A model generated the notes under the pieces. It was given only the letters and a program-made list of their open reading frames with translations. It ran no database searches and had not been told where the DNA came from. A stretch of 64,000 bases of DNA from Patiriisocius_A hiemis (GTDB taxonomy: Bacteria > Bacteroidota > Bacteroidia > Flavobacteriales > Flavobacteriaceae): contig NZ_JAVRHZ010000005.1 in the NCBI RefSeq assembly GCF_031846325.1, forward strand, positions 62,001-126,000, in the 5' to 3' direction. Shown here piece after piece: positions 40,167 to 49,627 of this stretch (the first letter of the stretch is position 1; each line of letters starts with the position of its first letter). A program made the position numbers and the translations under genes.

Positions 40167-41069
40167 TTAGTAATTCCAAAGATCAATTTCCATATTTCTA
40201 ATTTGCTCTTTTATACGTTGTGACTCTAACAACTGCATTAAGGCATTGTCGTTAATATACTCATTAACGGCTCTATCTCCTTGTACGTTATCTTCTTTAT
40301 ACACAACACCATCAAAGCGCCTAGAGTTTAATAAATGGTCATATGAGATAGGTTGTGATGTATTTTCACGGTTGAAGGCTTTCCACTCGTGTAACACACC
40401 TCTAGCAGCTGGGAACCACACCCAAAAAAGCTCTACCTTACTATCTATATTATCATCTGGAAATGCTTTAGAACGAGCTTCATTAGCTACTGGGCAAATT
40501 CCCAAAAGACGGTAACGTAAATCACCTTGTCTTTTATCTAAATACCAGATTCCACGAACTCTCCACTCTTCTACATCGCCAGCGTCTAAGTCAAATTTAC
40601 GGATGTATTGCTCATCTACTCTACCTTCTGCGTTAAATTGGTTAATACCAACCTCCGTAGTATCTGTATATTGTAAAGAAGCTCTAATATCATCTAAAGT
40701 TCTTTTTTCAGTAAAATATGAATCTGCATAAATATGTTCTATTTTTCCATTTTTGATATTTTTTACCAAAACATCGTATAAAGAACGTCTATCTGCACCA
40801 ATGTTGTTAGTGTCTATAGGATAGTATAATGGGAAGTTTACACGCTCATCAAGATCTATAATCTCCCAAGTTGTCTTAGACCATAATACGTCACGGTCAT
40901 CTACATATCCATACTCTAACGGGCCATCGTTATCATATTCAATTTGTGCTTCGGTCTTTTTACCAATCTCATCTGGAGTCTTGGCATTAAGAACATTTAA
41001 CTGTGCTTGTACAGTAAACGCTCCTAACAAAAGAAACACACTACATAAAACAACATTTTTAAAATTCAT
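40167..41069 (-). CDS. gldN: Gliding motility / type IX secretion protein GldN
   Basis: A 300-residue periplasmic protein with a signal peptide (FLLLGAFTVQAQ) and the GldN core (LWSKTTWEIIDLDERVNFPLYYP-type segment, seen as VLWSKTTWEIIDLDE). Together with GldK it forms the periplasmic ring of the type IX secretion system. Last gene of gldKLMN, 21 bp after gldM. Length and order match the flavobacterial operon. Confidence 0.95.
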   Translation of the reverse strand: MNFKNVVLCSVFLLLGAFTVQAQLNVLNAKTPDEIGKKTEAQIEYDNDGPLEYGYVDDRDVLWSKTTWEIIDLDERVNFPLYYPIDTNNIGADRRSLYDVLVKNIKNGKIEHIYADSYFTEKRTLDDIRASLQYTDTTEVGINQFNAEGRVDEQYIRKFDLDAGDVEEWRVRGIWYLDKRQGDLRYRLLGICPVANEARSKAFPDDNIDSKVELFWVWFPAARGVLHEWKAFNRENTSQPISYDHLLNSRRFDGVVYKEDNVQGDRAVNEYINDNALMQLLESQRIKEQIRNMEIDLWNY

Positions 41070-41090
41070 ATTTTTTAAACTTTTATCTTC

Positions 41091-42662
41091 TTAGTTTGTT
41101 AACTCGATAACAACCGGAGCTGTCTTAGGTAACTTAACGCTACTTCCAGATATTTTAGTATTAATATCGAAAATTTGTACTGCATCACCACGTCTAGCTC
41201 TTCCTAGCGCAGATTTTGCAGCTCCATTTAAACGTGTACCACTAACAATAACTGTTGGTTGTCCAGATACTTTAAAACTAAATCCTGTTACATTAAGGTT
41301 AAGATCAAAATCAAAATCTTTAAGCAAGGCTCCAATTGTTGAAATTTCAAGACCTTGACGTTGCATACGTACAATACCATCTTCACCACGTACAGTACCT
41401 ACAGGAGCAGGAATTCCTTTAATACGGAACTCTGCATTAGAGCTTACTCGTTGTCCATCTGGTAACGTACCACTAGCTGTAATAGTTACATTATTTCCAC
41501 CTTGTGGACGCATAACATATTTACTACCACTAACTTTAGAAAGACCTGTACCAGAAGCACTAACTTTATTATCTGGGATACCAGGGATAGAAACCGTCAT
41601 AGGGTTATCTACACCACGATATACAACATTCATCTTATCTGCTGCAATTACAGCAGCGTTAGGCTTAGATATAGTTGCAAAACCAGTATTTACTGGAACT
41701 TCTACTCTTTCTCCACCTTCACCATACACTAAATTACCTTCAATCTTATGGTCACCAGGGCTACCTGCACCAATACTTAATACTATTTTACCACCTTGTA
41801 TAGAGTATTGATCTTCAGATAGTGGTCTACCATCTAATGTAAGATTTACTTCTTGCGGAACTGTACTAGCATCTGTTCTACCTAGCACAATAGAACCATC
41901 AAAAGTCTCACCAGAATAGTAAGCTGATTTTGTAGTTTCCATTAAAGTTGAGTAGTTACTAAATGAAAGTGCTGCAGCTTGTTGTCCAGAAAGCATTTTC
42001 TGTAAAATTTCACTTTGATTTGTCTTTACATCATTTTGTAAAGAAGTCATCTTAGTTAAAGAAGCAATTAATGGGAATCCCTCATAGTGATAGTTTAACC
42101 AATCTTGTGTTGTTCCTTCATCTTTTTTAACTTTACCAGTATCAAAGTTTTCATTAATACTTTTAATGATATCTTGTGCACCAGCTACCTTTTTTGCAAC
42201 AGCTGTGTCAGAAAGAATTTCTACCATACTAGTACGGTAATTATTCATTTGATTAATAAAATTTTGACCTTCTTCTTTTAGATTTTCTCCAGTAAAAAAC
42301 AAATTATTAAAGTAATCTGCTTTATCCATTACCTCATAATCATTAGGGTCTTCTATTCCAGCTACAGCACCAGCTTTTAATCCTTGAATATAAGAATCAA
42401 ACTCTGAAGTTATAGTAGAAATCTCATCAGCTTTTGCTTTTACAGCAGAATATTGTTCTGGCTCGTCATTAGCTTTAGTAGCTAAACCATCCATAAACGC
42501 AACATTTCTTTGCGCTGCTGCTGTATTTGCGTCACTTATTTTTTCGTTTAATAATCCAAATGCAGATAATACCTCTTTGGACATATTAAGGGCTAGCATT
42601 GCGATGAAAACCAAGTACATTAGGTTAATCATCTTTTGTCTGGGGCTTTGTCCTCCTGCCAT
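41091..42662 (-). CDS. gldM: Gliding motility / type IX secretion protein GldM
   Basis: A 523-residue protein with one N-terminal membrane helix (MINLMYLVFIAMLALNMS) and a long periplasmic part of four beta-rich domains ending VVIELTN. GldM and GldL form the proton-driven motor that powers T9SS and gliding. The sequence begins AGGQSPRQKMINLMYLV, typical of GldM. Confidence 0.95.
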   Translation of the reverse strand: MAGGQSPRQKMINLMYLVFIAMLALNMSKEVLSAFGLLNEKISDANTAAAQRNVAFMDGLATKANDEPEQYSAVKAKADEISTITSEFDSYIQGLKAGAVAGIEDPNDYEVMDKADYFNNLFFTGENLKEEGQNFINQMNNYRTSMVEILSDTAVAKKVAGAQDIIKSINENFDTGKVKKDEGTTQDWLNYHYEGFPLIASLTKMTSLQNDVKTNQSEILQKMLSGQQAAALSFSNYSTLMETTKSAYYSGETFDGSIVLGRTDASTVPQEVNLTLDGRPLSEDQYSIQGGKIVLSIGAGSPGDHKIEGNLVYGEGGERVEVPVNTGFATISKPNAAVIAADKMNVVYRGVDNPMTVSIPGIPDNKVSASGTGLSKVSGSKYVMRPQGGNNVTITASGTLPDGQRVSSNAEFRIKGIPAPVGTVRGEDGIVRMQRQGLEISTIGALLKDFDFDLNLNVTGFSFKVSGQPTVIVSGTRLNGAAKSALGRARRGDAVQIFDINTKISGSSVKLPKTAPVVIELTN

Positions 42663-42703
42663 ATTATTTTCTTTTTAAATTAATAATTAGGTTAAGACTA
42701 CGG

Positions 42704-43348
42704 TTATTTACCGCCCATTGCAGACAACATTCCACCATACACTCCATTTAATGAAGATAGGTTAGTTGCTAAGTGTTCCATTTGCGCTTTTAATTGCTCA
42801 GCGTTTTCTGCTACACGCTCGTTCACTTCAGTTTGACGGCTTGTAGATTCTACTTGAACTTTATATAAGCTATTTAATGATTCCATTTGTGCAGCAGCTA
42901 GTGCCATTTCTTCACTATACTTTTTAGTAGAGTTCATAGCATCTGCTGTTGGAGCCATTCCTTTTGCAGCACCTTCAAAAGAACGGATACTGTCGCTAAG
43001 ACTATTCATTAATTCTGAGTCAATACGTGCATCTTTTAACATTTCATCTAACTTTTTAGATAAAAGTCCTTCAGCATCTTTAGGTTGCTCAGCTTTCTTT
43101 CCTTTTGTTTGTCCTCCAGCTAATTCTGGATACACTAATGACCAATCAAGATCATCGTCTACTGGTTCAAAAGCAGAAATAGCAAAGATAATTGCTTCGG
43201 TAATTAGACCTACTGCTAATAATATACCACCATTAAGTGGTCCTATTTCCCAGTGTAAGATTTTAAATAATGCTCCTAATATTACAATAGAAGCTCCAAG
43301 CCCGTAGGCCATATTAAACAGTTTTTTGGATGATTTTGACTGTGCCAT
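42704..43348 (-). CDS. gldL: Gliding motility / type IX secretion protein GldL
   Basis: A 214-residue protein with two membrane helices near the N-terminus (GLGASIVILGALFKILHW; ILLAVGLITEAIIFAISAF). A conserved Glu in the second helix fits the proton path of the motor. A helical cytoplasmic tail follows. Inner-membrane partner of GldM, 41 bp ahead of it. Confidence 0.95.
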   Translation of the reverse strand: MAQSKSSKKLFNMAYGLGASIVILGALFKILHWEIGPLNGGILLAVGLITEAIIFAISAFEPVDDDLDWSLVYPELAGGQTKGKKAEQPKDAEGLLSKKLDEMLKDARIDSELMNSLSDSIRSFEGAAKGMAPTADAMNSTKKYSEEMALAAAQMESLNSLYKVQVESTSRQTEVNERVAENAEQLKAQMEHLATNLSSLNGVYGGMLSAMGGK

Positions 43349-43404
43349 AATACAATAATTTGAGTTAAGTTAAATTTAGGTTATTTTAAATATTTTAAAA
43401 GGGA

Positions 43405-44784
43405 TTAGCGTGCGTCACCAAACTTTTCGTTTAGTACCACGTCTGTTCCCATATAGTCTTGTACTGTTCTAAAACCAATATAGCTTCGAGCAGAATCTGC
43501 GTACTCATAGTCACGAGTACTTACTTGTAAGAAATATGCAACGTCTTTCCAAGAACCACCACGTACTACTTTACGCATGTTTTCTTTGTCATTAACGTTA
43601 GGGTTCATTGTTGAAGAGTATTCATAAGAACCTGGGTCGTAAGAAGAGGCTACCCACTCGCTTACATTACCAGACATATTATATAAATTGAAATCGTTAG
43701 GCTCATACGCATCTGCTTCTACTGTATATAAAGCCTGATCTGCTGCATAATCTCCACGTAAAGGCTTAAAGTTTGCTAAGAAACATCCTCTATCGTTTTT
43801 TGCATATGGTCCACCCCAAGGATAGGTTGCAGACTCAAGACCTCCACGAGCGGCATATTCCCACTCTGCTTCACCTGGTAATCTAAACTGATTAACATGC
43901 TGTCTTCTTCTAGACTTTTGGTATGCGTTTTTATATAAGGTTCTCCATGCACAAAAAGCTTTTGCTTGTTTCCAAGTTACACCTACTACTGGATAGTCTC
44001 CGTAAGCCTCGTGCCAAAAATAGTCGTTATGCATTGGCTCATTGTAGGAGTAATTAAAGTCTTTAATCCATACCGTTGTATCTGGATAAATGTTTACTTC
44101 TTCTTTTATGATGAAATCTTTTCTTCTTTTTCCTTGTGCTTTTGCTCTAGCCGCTGCTTGAATATCCATATAAGTGTACTGGAAGTTCAATTTGCTTACA
44201 TCAATTGTACGTTGCCCGTTGTATGCTTCTTCAGCAGGGATATACATTGTATCCATTACTTCTGAGTAGTATTCATCTGGGAATTCTGAAGTATCCCAAA
44301 TTAAATCAATATCACTATTAATTTTTCTACCAGCATAGAAGTCTTCTCCCATACCATAGTAATTATCGTAGTTATATTGTTCCCAAGCTGTCATTTCTTC
44401 ATTCTCTTGGTCTACAAATGCAAATTCACCAATACCTTCGTCACCAGGAGTGGCTCCTACTTCGTCAGCAAGGATAGCAAGCTTTAAACGAACCGTAGAG
44501 TCACGTACCCACTCTACAAATTGACGATATTCTGCATTGGTAATTTCAGTCTCATCCATGTAGAACGAACGTACTGTTACAGTCTTGGTAGGGGCGTCAT
44601 TAACGGCAACAAAGTCGTCATCAGACTTACCCATAATAAAAGAACCTCCAGGAACTAGTGTCATTCCATAAGGTTTCTCAGGGTACCATTTTTTTCCTTT
44701 TGCTCCAACAAGTTCTCCTCTGTCTCCAGAGTTACAACTGAACAAAAAGGCAACAATCGCAGCTAATGCAATAAGCTTCTTCAT
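43405..44784 (-). CDS. gldK: Gliding motility / type IX secretion lipoprotein GldK
   Basis: A 459-residue lipoprotein (AIVAFLFSCNSGD) with a formylglycine-generating-enzyme (SUMF1-like) fold: MTLVPGGSFIMGKSDDDF, RLPGEAEWEYAARGG, MSGNVSEWVAS, VVRGGSWKD. No catalytic role is expected in T9SS; GldK forms the outer-membrane-linked ring with GldN. First gene of the operon, with a TAGGTTTA -7-like box at 44820-44827 and a TTG 21 nt upstream. Confidence 0.95.
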   Translation of the reverse strand: MKKLIALAAIVAFLFSCNSGDRGELVGAKGKKWYPEKPYGMTLVPGGSFIMGKSDDDFVAVNDAPTKTVTVRSFYMDETEITNAEYRQFVEWVRDSTVRLKLAILADEVGATPGDEGIGEFAFVDQENEEMTAWEQYNYDNYYGMGEDFYAGRKINSDIDLIWDTSEFPDEYYSEVMDTMYIPAEEAYNGQRTIDVSKLNFQYTYMDIQAAARAKAQGKRRKDFIIKEEVNIYPDTTVWIKDFNYSYNEPMHNDYFWHEAYGDYPVVGVTWKQAKAFCAWRTLYKNAYQKSRRRQHVNQFRLPGEAEWEYAARGGLESATYPWGGPYAKNDRGCFLANFKPLRGDYAADQALYTVEADAYEPNDFNLYNMSGNVSEWVASSYDPGSYEYSSTMNPNVNDKENMRKVVRGGSWKDVAYFLQVSTRDYEYADSARSYIGFRTVQDYMGTDVVLNEKFGDAR

Positions 44785-44819
44785 AGGTAATTAGGTTAAA
44801 TTTCCGAGATTCAAGGGCG

Positions 44820-44827
44820 TAAACCTA
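44820..44827 (-). promoter_or_regulatory. -7-like box of the gldKLMN operon
   Basis: Minus-strand TAGGTTTA (7 of 8 matches to TAnnTTTG). A TTG 21 nt further upstream serves as -33. Predicted leader of about 29 nt. Confidence 0.45.
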
Positions 44828-44899
44828 TTTATAAATTTTTAAAAAAGCAACTATTTTCTTTAAAAATACCTTGTATCTCTTAGTGTTTAGTTTGTTTGA

Positions 44900-46063
44900 T
44901 TATACTTCATTCTTGCGGCGGGCTTTATACCACCTTTCAGGAATTTCCTGATTTGTTGCACCCAAATAATCGCCATAAGTGCAAGGTAATAACGTATTAC
45001 TTTTTAATTTATTATTAACATTTGAAATAAATGGCAATTCTATCCACCATCTACCTGTTTTATTACTTTTTTTAAATACCAGCACCTCTTCATCTACAGG
45101 TACACTATAAGTAGTAAATTGTGTTTCGTCGTCAAAGGTATCATCTTCTACTCTAAAATTTACACCTTCTACAAAATACCATACTATTTGAGCAACTAGC
45201 ATAGTGGCGCTACTTTCGTCTGCATAATCATTCAATTCATAAATTCCAAAAGAGCTTACTCTATTACTTATGCCTGCATAACGAGCTATCGCACATATCT
45301 CTCTACCATCAAATCCATTTGGGCTTTCGTTATTCTTATAACTTATTTCCGAGCTTTTTATTGCAGTTATGTCTAAAGCAACAAGATCTGCGTCTCTTAG
45401 AATAGGTTCAGTAACAGTAATATCACCAATAACCTCTCCTAGTCTGTAGGCATCAAAATACAATTTATCCATCAAGGATATCTCTTGTGGCGCATTAAAA
45501 AAAGATTGATACCCAAGGGTACTATAGTTAAAAAGGTTATATGGCTTGTCTACAATTATTTTGCCTACATATGATTTGCTAGTTATAGGCTGGTCTGCAT
45601 CACCAAGATCAAAACGGGTATCTATATTAACAAGGTTAATCATTTTTTTTAACTTATCATACGCTCTATAATGTGTGTATAATAAATCTTGACTATCACC
45701 AAACACTATTGGAATAATACCTTTTTTTATAATGGCAGCGATTACTGTTTTAGCAGCAAAGTAAGTATCCTCTACTGTATCGCCTTTTTCTATGTCTCCT
45801 AAATCAACTATTTCACCTGACCAGTTTCCAGGGTATAAACTGTAAAATGATTTTCGGATGCCATCAAAGCAAGGCTCCATACCTATAAAATTTACAGCAC
45901 GCCTATTTTCTTTAATACCAAAAAGGGCAAATTTTACATTGTTTAATTCTGGTAATTCTCCTTCTACTTTATGAATTTTAACTTGTTTTCCTATTACACC
46001 AGCAGGCAACACTTCTCGATGCGCAATAACACTTTTTGAAACTGGGGAAAGAAATTCTATCAA
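44900..46063 (-). CDS. Ureohydrolase-fold (arginase/formimidoylglutamase-like) protein without metal ligands
   Basis: A 387-residue protein related to arginase and formimidoylglutamase in fold and motif order. However, the Mn-binding motifs are altered: the GxxH position reads FGDSQD, the DAHxD motif reads VNIDTRFDLGD (His to Arg), and SxDxDxxDP reads ALDITAIKSSE. At least three of the six usual ligands are lost, so hydrolysis of a guanidino substrate is unlikely. It sits directly upstream of gldK on the same strand. The role is unknown; a structural or secretion-linked function is conjecture. Confidence 0.8.
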   Translation of the reverse strand: MIEFLSPVSKSVIAHREVLPAGVIGKQVKIHKVEGELPELNNVKFALFGIKENRRAVNFIGMEPCFDGIRKSFYSLYPGNWSGEIVDLGDIEKGDTVEDTYFAAKTVIAAIIKKGIIPIVFGDSQDLLYTHYRAYDKLKKMINLVNIDTRFDLGDADQPITSKSYVGKIIVDKPYNLFNYSTLGYQSFFNAPQEISLMDKLYFDAYRLGEVIGDITVTEPILRDADLVALDITAIKSSEISYKNNESPNGFDGREICAIARYAGISNRVSSFGIYELNDYADESSATMLVAQIVWYFVEGVNFRVEDDTFDDETQFTTYSVPVDEEVLVFKKSNKTGRWWIELPFISNVNNKLKSNTLLPCTYGDYLGATNQEIPERWYKARRKNEV

Positions 46064-46120
46064 AATTGTAATTTAGGGATTAGGGGGTTAGTATATAAAA
46101 AAACTCTTTTACTACTGCTT

Positions 46121-48616
46121 TTACTTCTTCTTTGCAGTAGTTTTTTTCTTTCTAGTTTTCTTTTTAGGTGCTTTTTTCTCTAACAATTCTTTTGCTTGTT
46201 CAAGTGTAATTTTGTCTGCCTTTGTAGTTTTAGGCAATTCTACTTTTGTTTTTCCTTTTATTAAGTTGAAACGACCCCAACGTGCTTTTTCTAATCTAAT
46301 TCCTTCTTCTGGCCACTCATTTATTAGTTTATCAATTTCCTTTTGCTTTTTGTCTTCTATTAACTCAATAATATCTTCTTCTGAAAGATTATCAAAGTCA
46401 TACTTTTTATTCACGTTAATAAACATGTTGTTCCACTTGATGAAGGGACCAAATCTACCCTTTCCCTTTTGAACAGGTAAATCTTCATACACGTAAATAG
46501 GTGCATCTGCCTTTTTCTTTTCTTCAATCATTTCTTTTGCCATTGGCATATCTACATCTAATGGGTCCATCCCTTTAGGTAATGAAATGAACTTCTTACC
46601 AAAACGAACATAAGGTCCATACCTTCCATTATTTACTTCTACTTCTTCTCCATCATAAATCCCTAATGTTTTAGGAAGTTTAAACAAGTCCATTACCTCC
46701 TCAAACGTAACTAAATGCAATTGTTGGTCTGGACGAAGGCTAGCAAATCTCTTTTCTTCATCATCTGGGGCACCAATCTGAGCCATAGGACCAAATTTTC
46801 CAAGTCTAACCAAAACAGTTTTTCCGGTTTCTGGATCTTCTCCTAATATACGCTCTCCACTTTCCCTTTCAGCATTTTCTTGTACATCTTCTACATGCGG
46901 ATGAAACTTCTTGTAGAAATCTCTCATCATCTGCGTCCACTCTTCTTTGCCTTCTGCTATATCATCAAAATCTTCTTCAACTTTAGCAGTAAAATTGTAA
47001 TCTAGGATATTTCCAAAATGCTCAACCAAAAAGTCATTTACAATCATCCCTATATCTGTTGGAACTAACTTCCCTTTATCACTTCCTACAGTTTCTGTTA
47101 GGTTTTTATCTTTTACCTGCGCTTCTTCAAGCACCATTTGTAGGTACTTACGCTCTACACCTTCAATGGTTCCTTTTTCTACATAATTTCTATTAATTAT
47201 TGTTGAAATTGTAGGTGCATAAGTTGATGGTCTTCCTATTCCAAGTTCTTCAAGCTGTTTTACTAAGGATGCTTCAGTAAACCTATATGGTGGTCTAGTA
47301 AATCGTTGTGTAGCGGTGATATATTCTTTATTTAAGTCTTCACCTTTTGTAAGCTGCGGAAGCATTCCGTCTTGTTCTTCATCTTCAGTATCTGTACCTT
47401 CTAGATAAACTTTTAAGAATCCTTCAAACTTTATCATTTCGCCATTTGCAGAAAACACTTCGCTAACTGGGTTATTACCATTTACTGCAATTTTAACATT
47501 AGTTCGTTCTAATTGTGCATCACTCATTTGAGATGCAATGGTACGTTTCCAAATTAAATCATACAATCTAGCTTGGTCACTATCTATGTTCACACTATGG
47601 CGAGACATATCGGTAGGTCGTATTGCTTCGTGTGCTTCTTGAGCTCCTTTAGATTTCCCCTTGTAATTTCTTAGATTACTATAAGATTCTCCATAGGATT
47701 TTTCAATTTCCTGCTTTGCTGCTTTTTTAGCATCTTCAGATAGATTAACACTATCTGTTCTCATGTATGTAATTAAACCGGCTTCATATAAACGTTGCGC
47801 AATGGTCATTGTTTTTCCTACTGAAAAGTACAGTTTACGCGATGCTTCCTGTTGCAAAGTAGAGGTTGTAAAAGGAGCTGCAGGCGACTTTTTTGCAGGC
47901 TTTTTGGTTAAATCTGAAATTTTATAGGTAGCCCCAATGTTATTTTCAAGAAATGTTCTTGCTTCTTTTTCAGTACTAAAATTTTTAGGGAGCTTGGCTT
48001 TAAACTTGCTTCCGTCTTTCGTTATAAACTCTGCATCTATTCTATAAGAAGCTTCAGCAGTAAAATTTTCTATTGCGCGTTCACGTTCTACAATTAAGCG
48101 AACGGCTACACTTTGCACACGCCCAGCCGAAAGTCCACCTTTTACTTTTCTCCATAAAACTGGAGACAATTCATACCCAACTAACCTGTCAAGTACACGA
48201 CGAGCTTGTTGTGCATTTACGAGGTTGTAGTCTATTTTTCTTGGGTTTTCAATAGCCTTAAGAATAGCATTCTTAGTAATCTCATGAAATACAATTCGTT
48301 TTGTATTTTCATCTTTAAGGTCTAGTTCTTCGGCAAGGTGCCAAGCAATAGCTTCTCCTTCTCTATCTTCATCACTTGCTAACCAAACCGTTTCTGCAGC
48401 TTTAGATAATTTTTTTAAATCCTTTACAATGCTTTTCTTATCCGGAGACACAATGTATTTAGGTGTAAAGTCACCATCCACGTCCACTCCTAGTTCCTTA
48501 GAAGGAAGGTCTGCAATATGTCCAAAACTAGAAGTTACTTTAAAGTCTTTACCTAAAAACTTCTCTATGGTTTTTGCTTTCGCAGGGGACTCAACAATCA
48601 CTAAATTCTTTGCCAT
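46121..48616 (-). CDS. topA: DNA topoisomerase I (type IA)
   Basis: An 831-residue enzyme: N-terminal Toprim domain (NLVIVESPAKAKTIEKFLG; SDEDREGEAIAWHL), topoisomerase core with active-site Tyr284 (ITYMRTDSVNLS), and several C-terminal topoisomerase repeats in place of zinc fingers (RFGPFIKWNNMFINV). A Lys-rich tail (APKKKTRKKKTTAKKK) follows, common in Bacteroidota. It relaxes negative supercoils. A -7 box TACTTTTG lies at 48637-48644 on the minus strand. Confidence 0.97.
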   Translation of the reverse strand: MAKNLVIVESPAKAKTIEKFLGKDFKVTSSFGHIADLPSKELGVDVDGDFTPKYIVSPDKKSIVKDLKKLSKAAETVWLASDEDREGEAIAWHLAEELDLKDENTKRIVFHEITKNAILKAIENPRKIDYNLVNAQQARRVLDRLVGYELSPVLWRKVKGGLSAGRVQSVAVRLIVERERAIENFTAEASYRIDAEFITKDGSKFKAKLPKNFSTEKEARTFLENNIGATYKISDLTKKPAKKSPAAPFTTSTLQQEASRKLYFSVGKTMTIAQRLYEAGLITYMRTDSVNLSEDAKKAAKQEIEKSYGESYSNLRNYKGKSKGAQEAHEAIRPTDMSRHSVNIDSDQARLYDLIWKRTIASQMSDAQLERTNVKIAVNGNNPVSEVFSANGEMIKFEGFLKVYLEGTDTEDEEQDGMLPQLTKGEDLNKEYITATQRFTRPPYRFTEASLVKQLEELGIGRPSTYAPTISTIINRNYVEKGTIEGVERKYLQMVLEEAQVKDKNLTETVGSDKGKLVPTDIGMIVNDFLVEHFGNILDYNFTAKVEEDFDDIAEGKEEWTQMMRDFYKKFHPHVEDVQENAERESGERILGEDPETGKTVLVRLGKFGPMAQIGAPDDEEKRFASLRPDQQLHLVTFEEVMDLFKLPKTLGIYDGEEVEVNNGRYGPYVRFGKKFISLPKGMDPLDVDMPMAKEMIEEKKKADAPIYVYEDLPVQKGKGRFGPFIKWNNMFINVNKKYDFDNLSEEDIIELIEDKKQKEIDKLINEWPEEGIRLEKARWGRFNLIKGKTKVELPKTTKADKITLEQAKELLEKKAPKKKTRKKKTTAKKK

Positions 48617-48636
48617 GTAGATTTTATTTTGGGGTA

Positions 48637-48644
48637 CAAAAGTA
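48637..48644 (-). promoter_or_regulatory. -7 box of topA
   Basis: Minus-strand TACTTTTG matches TAnnTTTG. It gives a leader of roughly 15 nt. Confidence 0.55.
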
Positions 48645-48725
48645 TATGATTTTTTTTATACGAAAATCTAAGGCAGTCTTTTTAAGCTTGAATTAACAGT
48701 TATTGGGTACTTTAAAGAGCATAAT

Positions 48726-49487
48726 TTAATTGACGGTTTCAGGAGTTTCGTCAAAACCTATAACCTCTTTATATCCTACATAAGTTGCCACATATGTAAA
48801 AGGCATAGTAGCCATAATACCTATATAACACGCAATCATTCCCACCGAAGCTACAAGAGAAACAACGATACCTATACCAACAAAATGTAACCAGTATTTA
48901 TTTCCTATTTTAAATGCTGCTTTTATAATTTCTGAAACCGATAGTTTCTCATTAAAAATAAAGATTGGAAACAGCCAATGTAGAGGAACTATTACATAAA
49001 ATATTGGCAAATAACATAATAGCGTTGCTCCAAGTGCAATACCCATAGAAGCTAAAGTAAGTACTAGCATTTTTTTCCAATGTTCTTTAAGTATTGTAAA
49101 ATACCCTCCTTCATCTTCATTAGTACCTAGATCTTCCTTTTTTAAAAACTTCAGAAATCTACCTAATACTGACATATTTAATAGCTGTATAGCAAAGGAC
49201 AAAACAAAAACTAAAATAAACCAAACTATCATATAAAAGAATCCAAACTCTTCTACAAATGAAGGAGTATAGTAGGGGTCTCCAGCATTTTGAAGCGCTT
49301 CAACATAAATTGGAATTATTGGTATGTAAACTAATAAAATTAGTGGCAATGCAACCGCTACTGAAATAAGGCCATGTATTAATCCTTCTTTAAAATACTT
49401 TTTGAATAAATCGAAACTTTGAGATAAGATATCACTAAAATCTGGTGTTTTAGCGTTTTCTATTTTCTGAAAAATATCATTTTGCAT
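48726..49487 (-). CDS. Polytopic membrane protein of unknown function
   Basis: A 253-residue inner-membrane protein with about six hydrophobic segments (GLISVAVALPLILLVYIPII; FYMIVWFILVFVLSFAI; LASMGIALGATLLCYLPIFY; FVGIGIVVSLVASVGMIAC). The N-terminal 40 residues are cytoplasmic and amphipathic. Homologues are common in Flavobacteriaceae and often mislabelled as carotene oxygenases; nothing here supports that enzyme activity. Divergent from miaB. Confidence 0.75.
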   Translation of the reverse strand: MQNDIFQKIENAKTPDFSDILSQSFDLFKKYFKEGLIHGLISVAVALPLILLVYIPIIPIYVEALQNAGDPYYTPSFVEEFGFFYMIVWFILVFVLSFAIQLLNMSVLGRFLKFLKKEDLGTNEDEGGYFTILKEHWKKMLVLTLASMGIALGATLLCYLPIFYVIVPLHWLFPIFIFNEKLSVSEIIKAAFKIGNKYWLHFVGIGIVVSLVASVGMIACYIGIMATMPFTYVATYVGYKEVIGFDETPETVN

Positions 49488-49567
49488 AACTCTTAGTAAG
49501 GTTAGTTAATAAGTGGTAAATATAACAAAAAAGATACTGTCACTTTGTCACAAAGGCAATTAAATTG

Positions 49568-49575
49568 TACCTTTG
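49568..49575 (+). promoter_or_regulatory. -7 box of miaB
   Basis: TACCTTTG, with CTTTG about 20 nt upstream as -33. It places the transcription start near 49582, after the first possible start codon at 49565, and so decides for the ATG at 49628. Confidence 0.65.
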
Positions 49576-49627
49576 TATGCTTAATTTTATTGAAGGCATA
49601 TTAATTGACGTAGCAAGGCTACAACAC

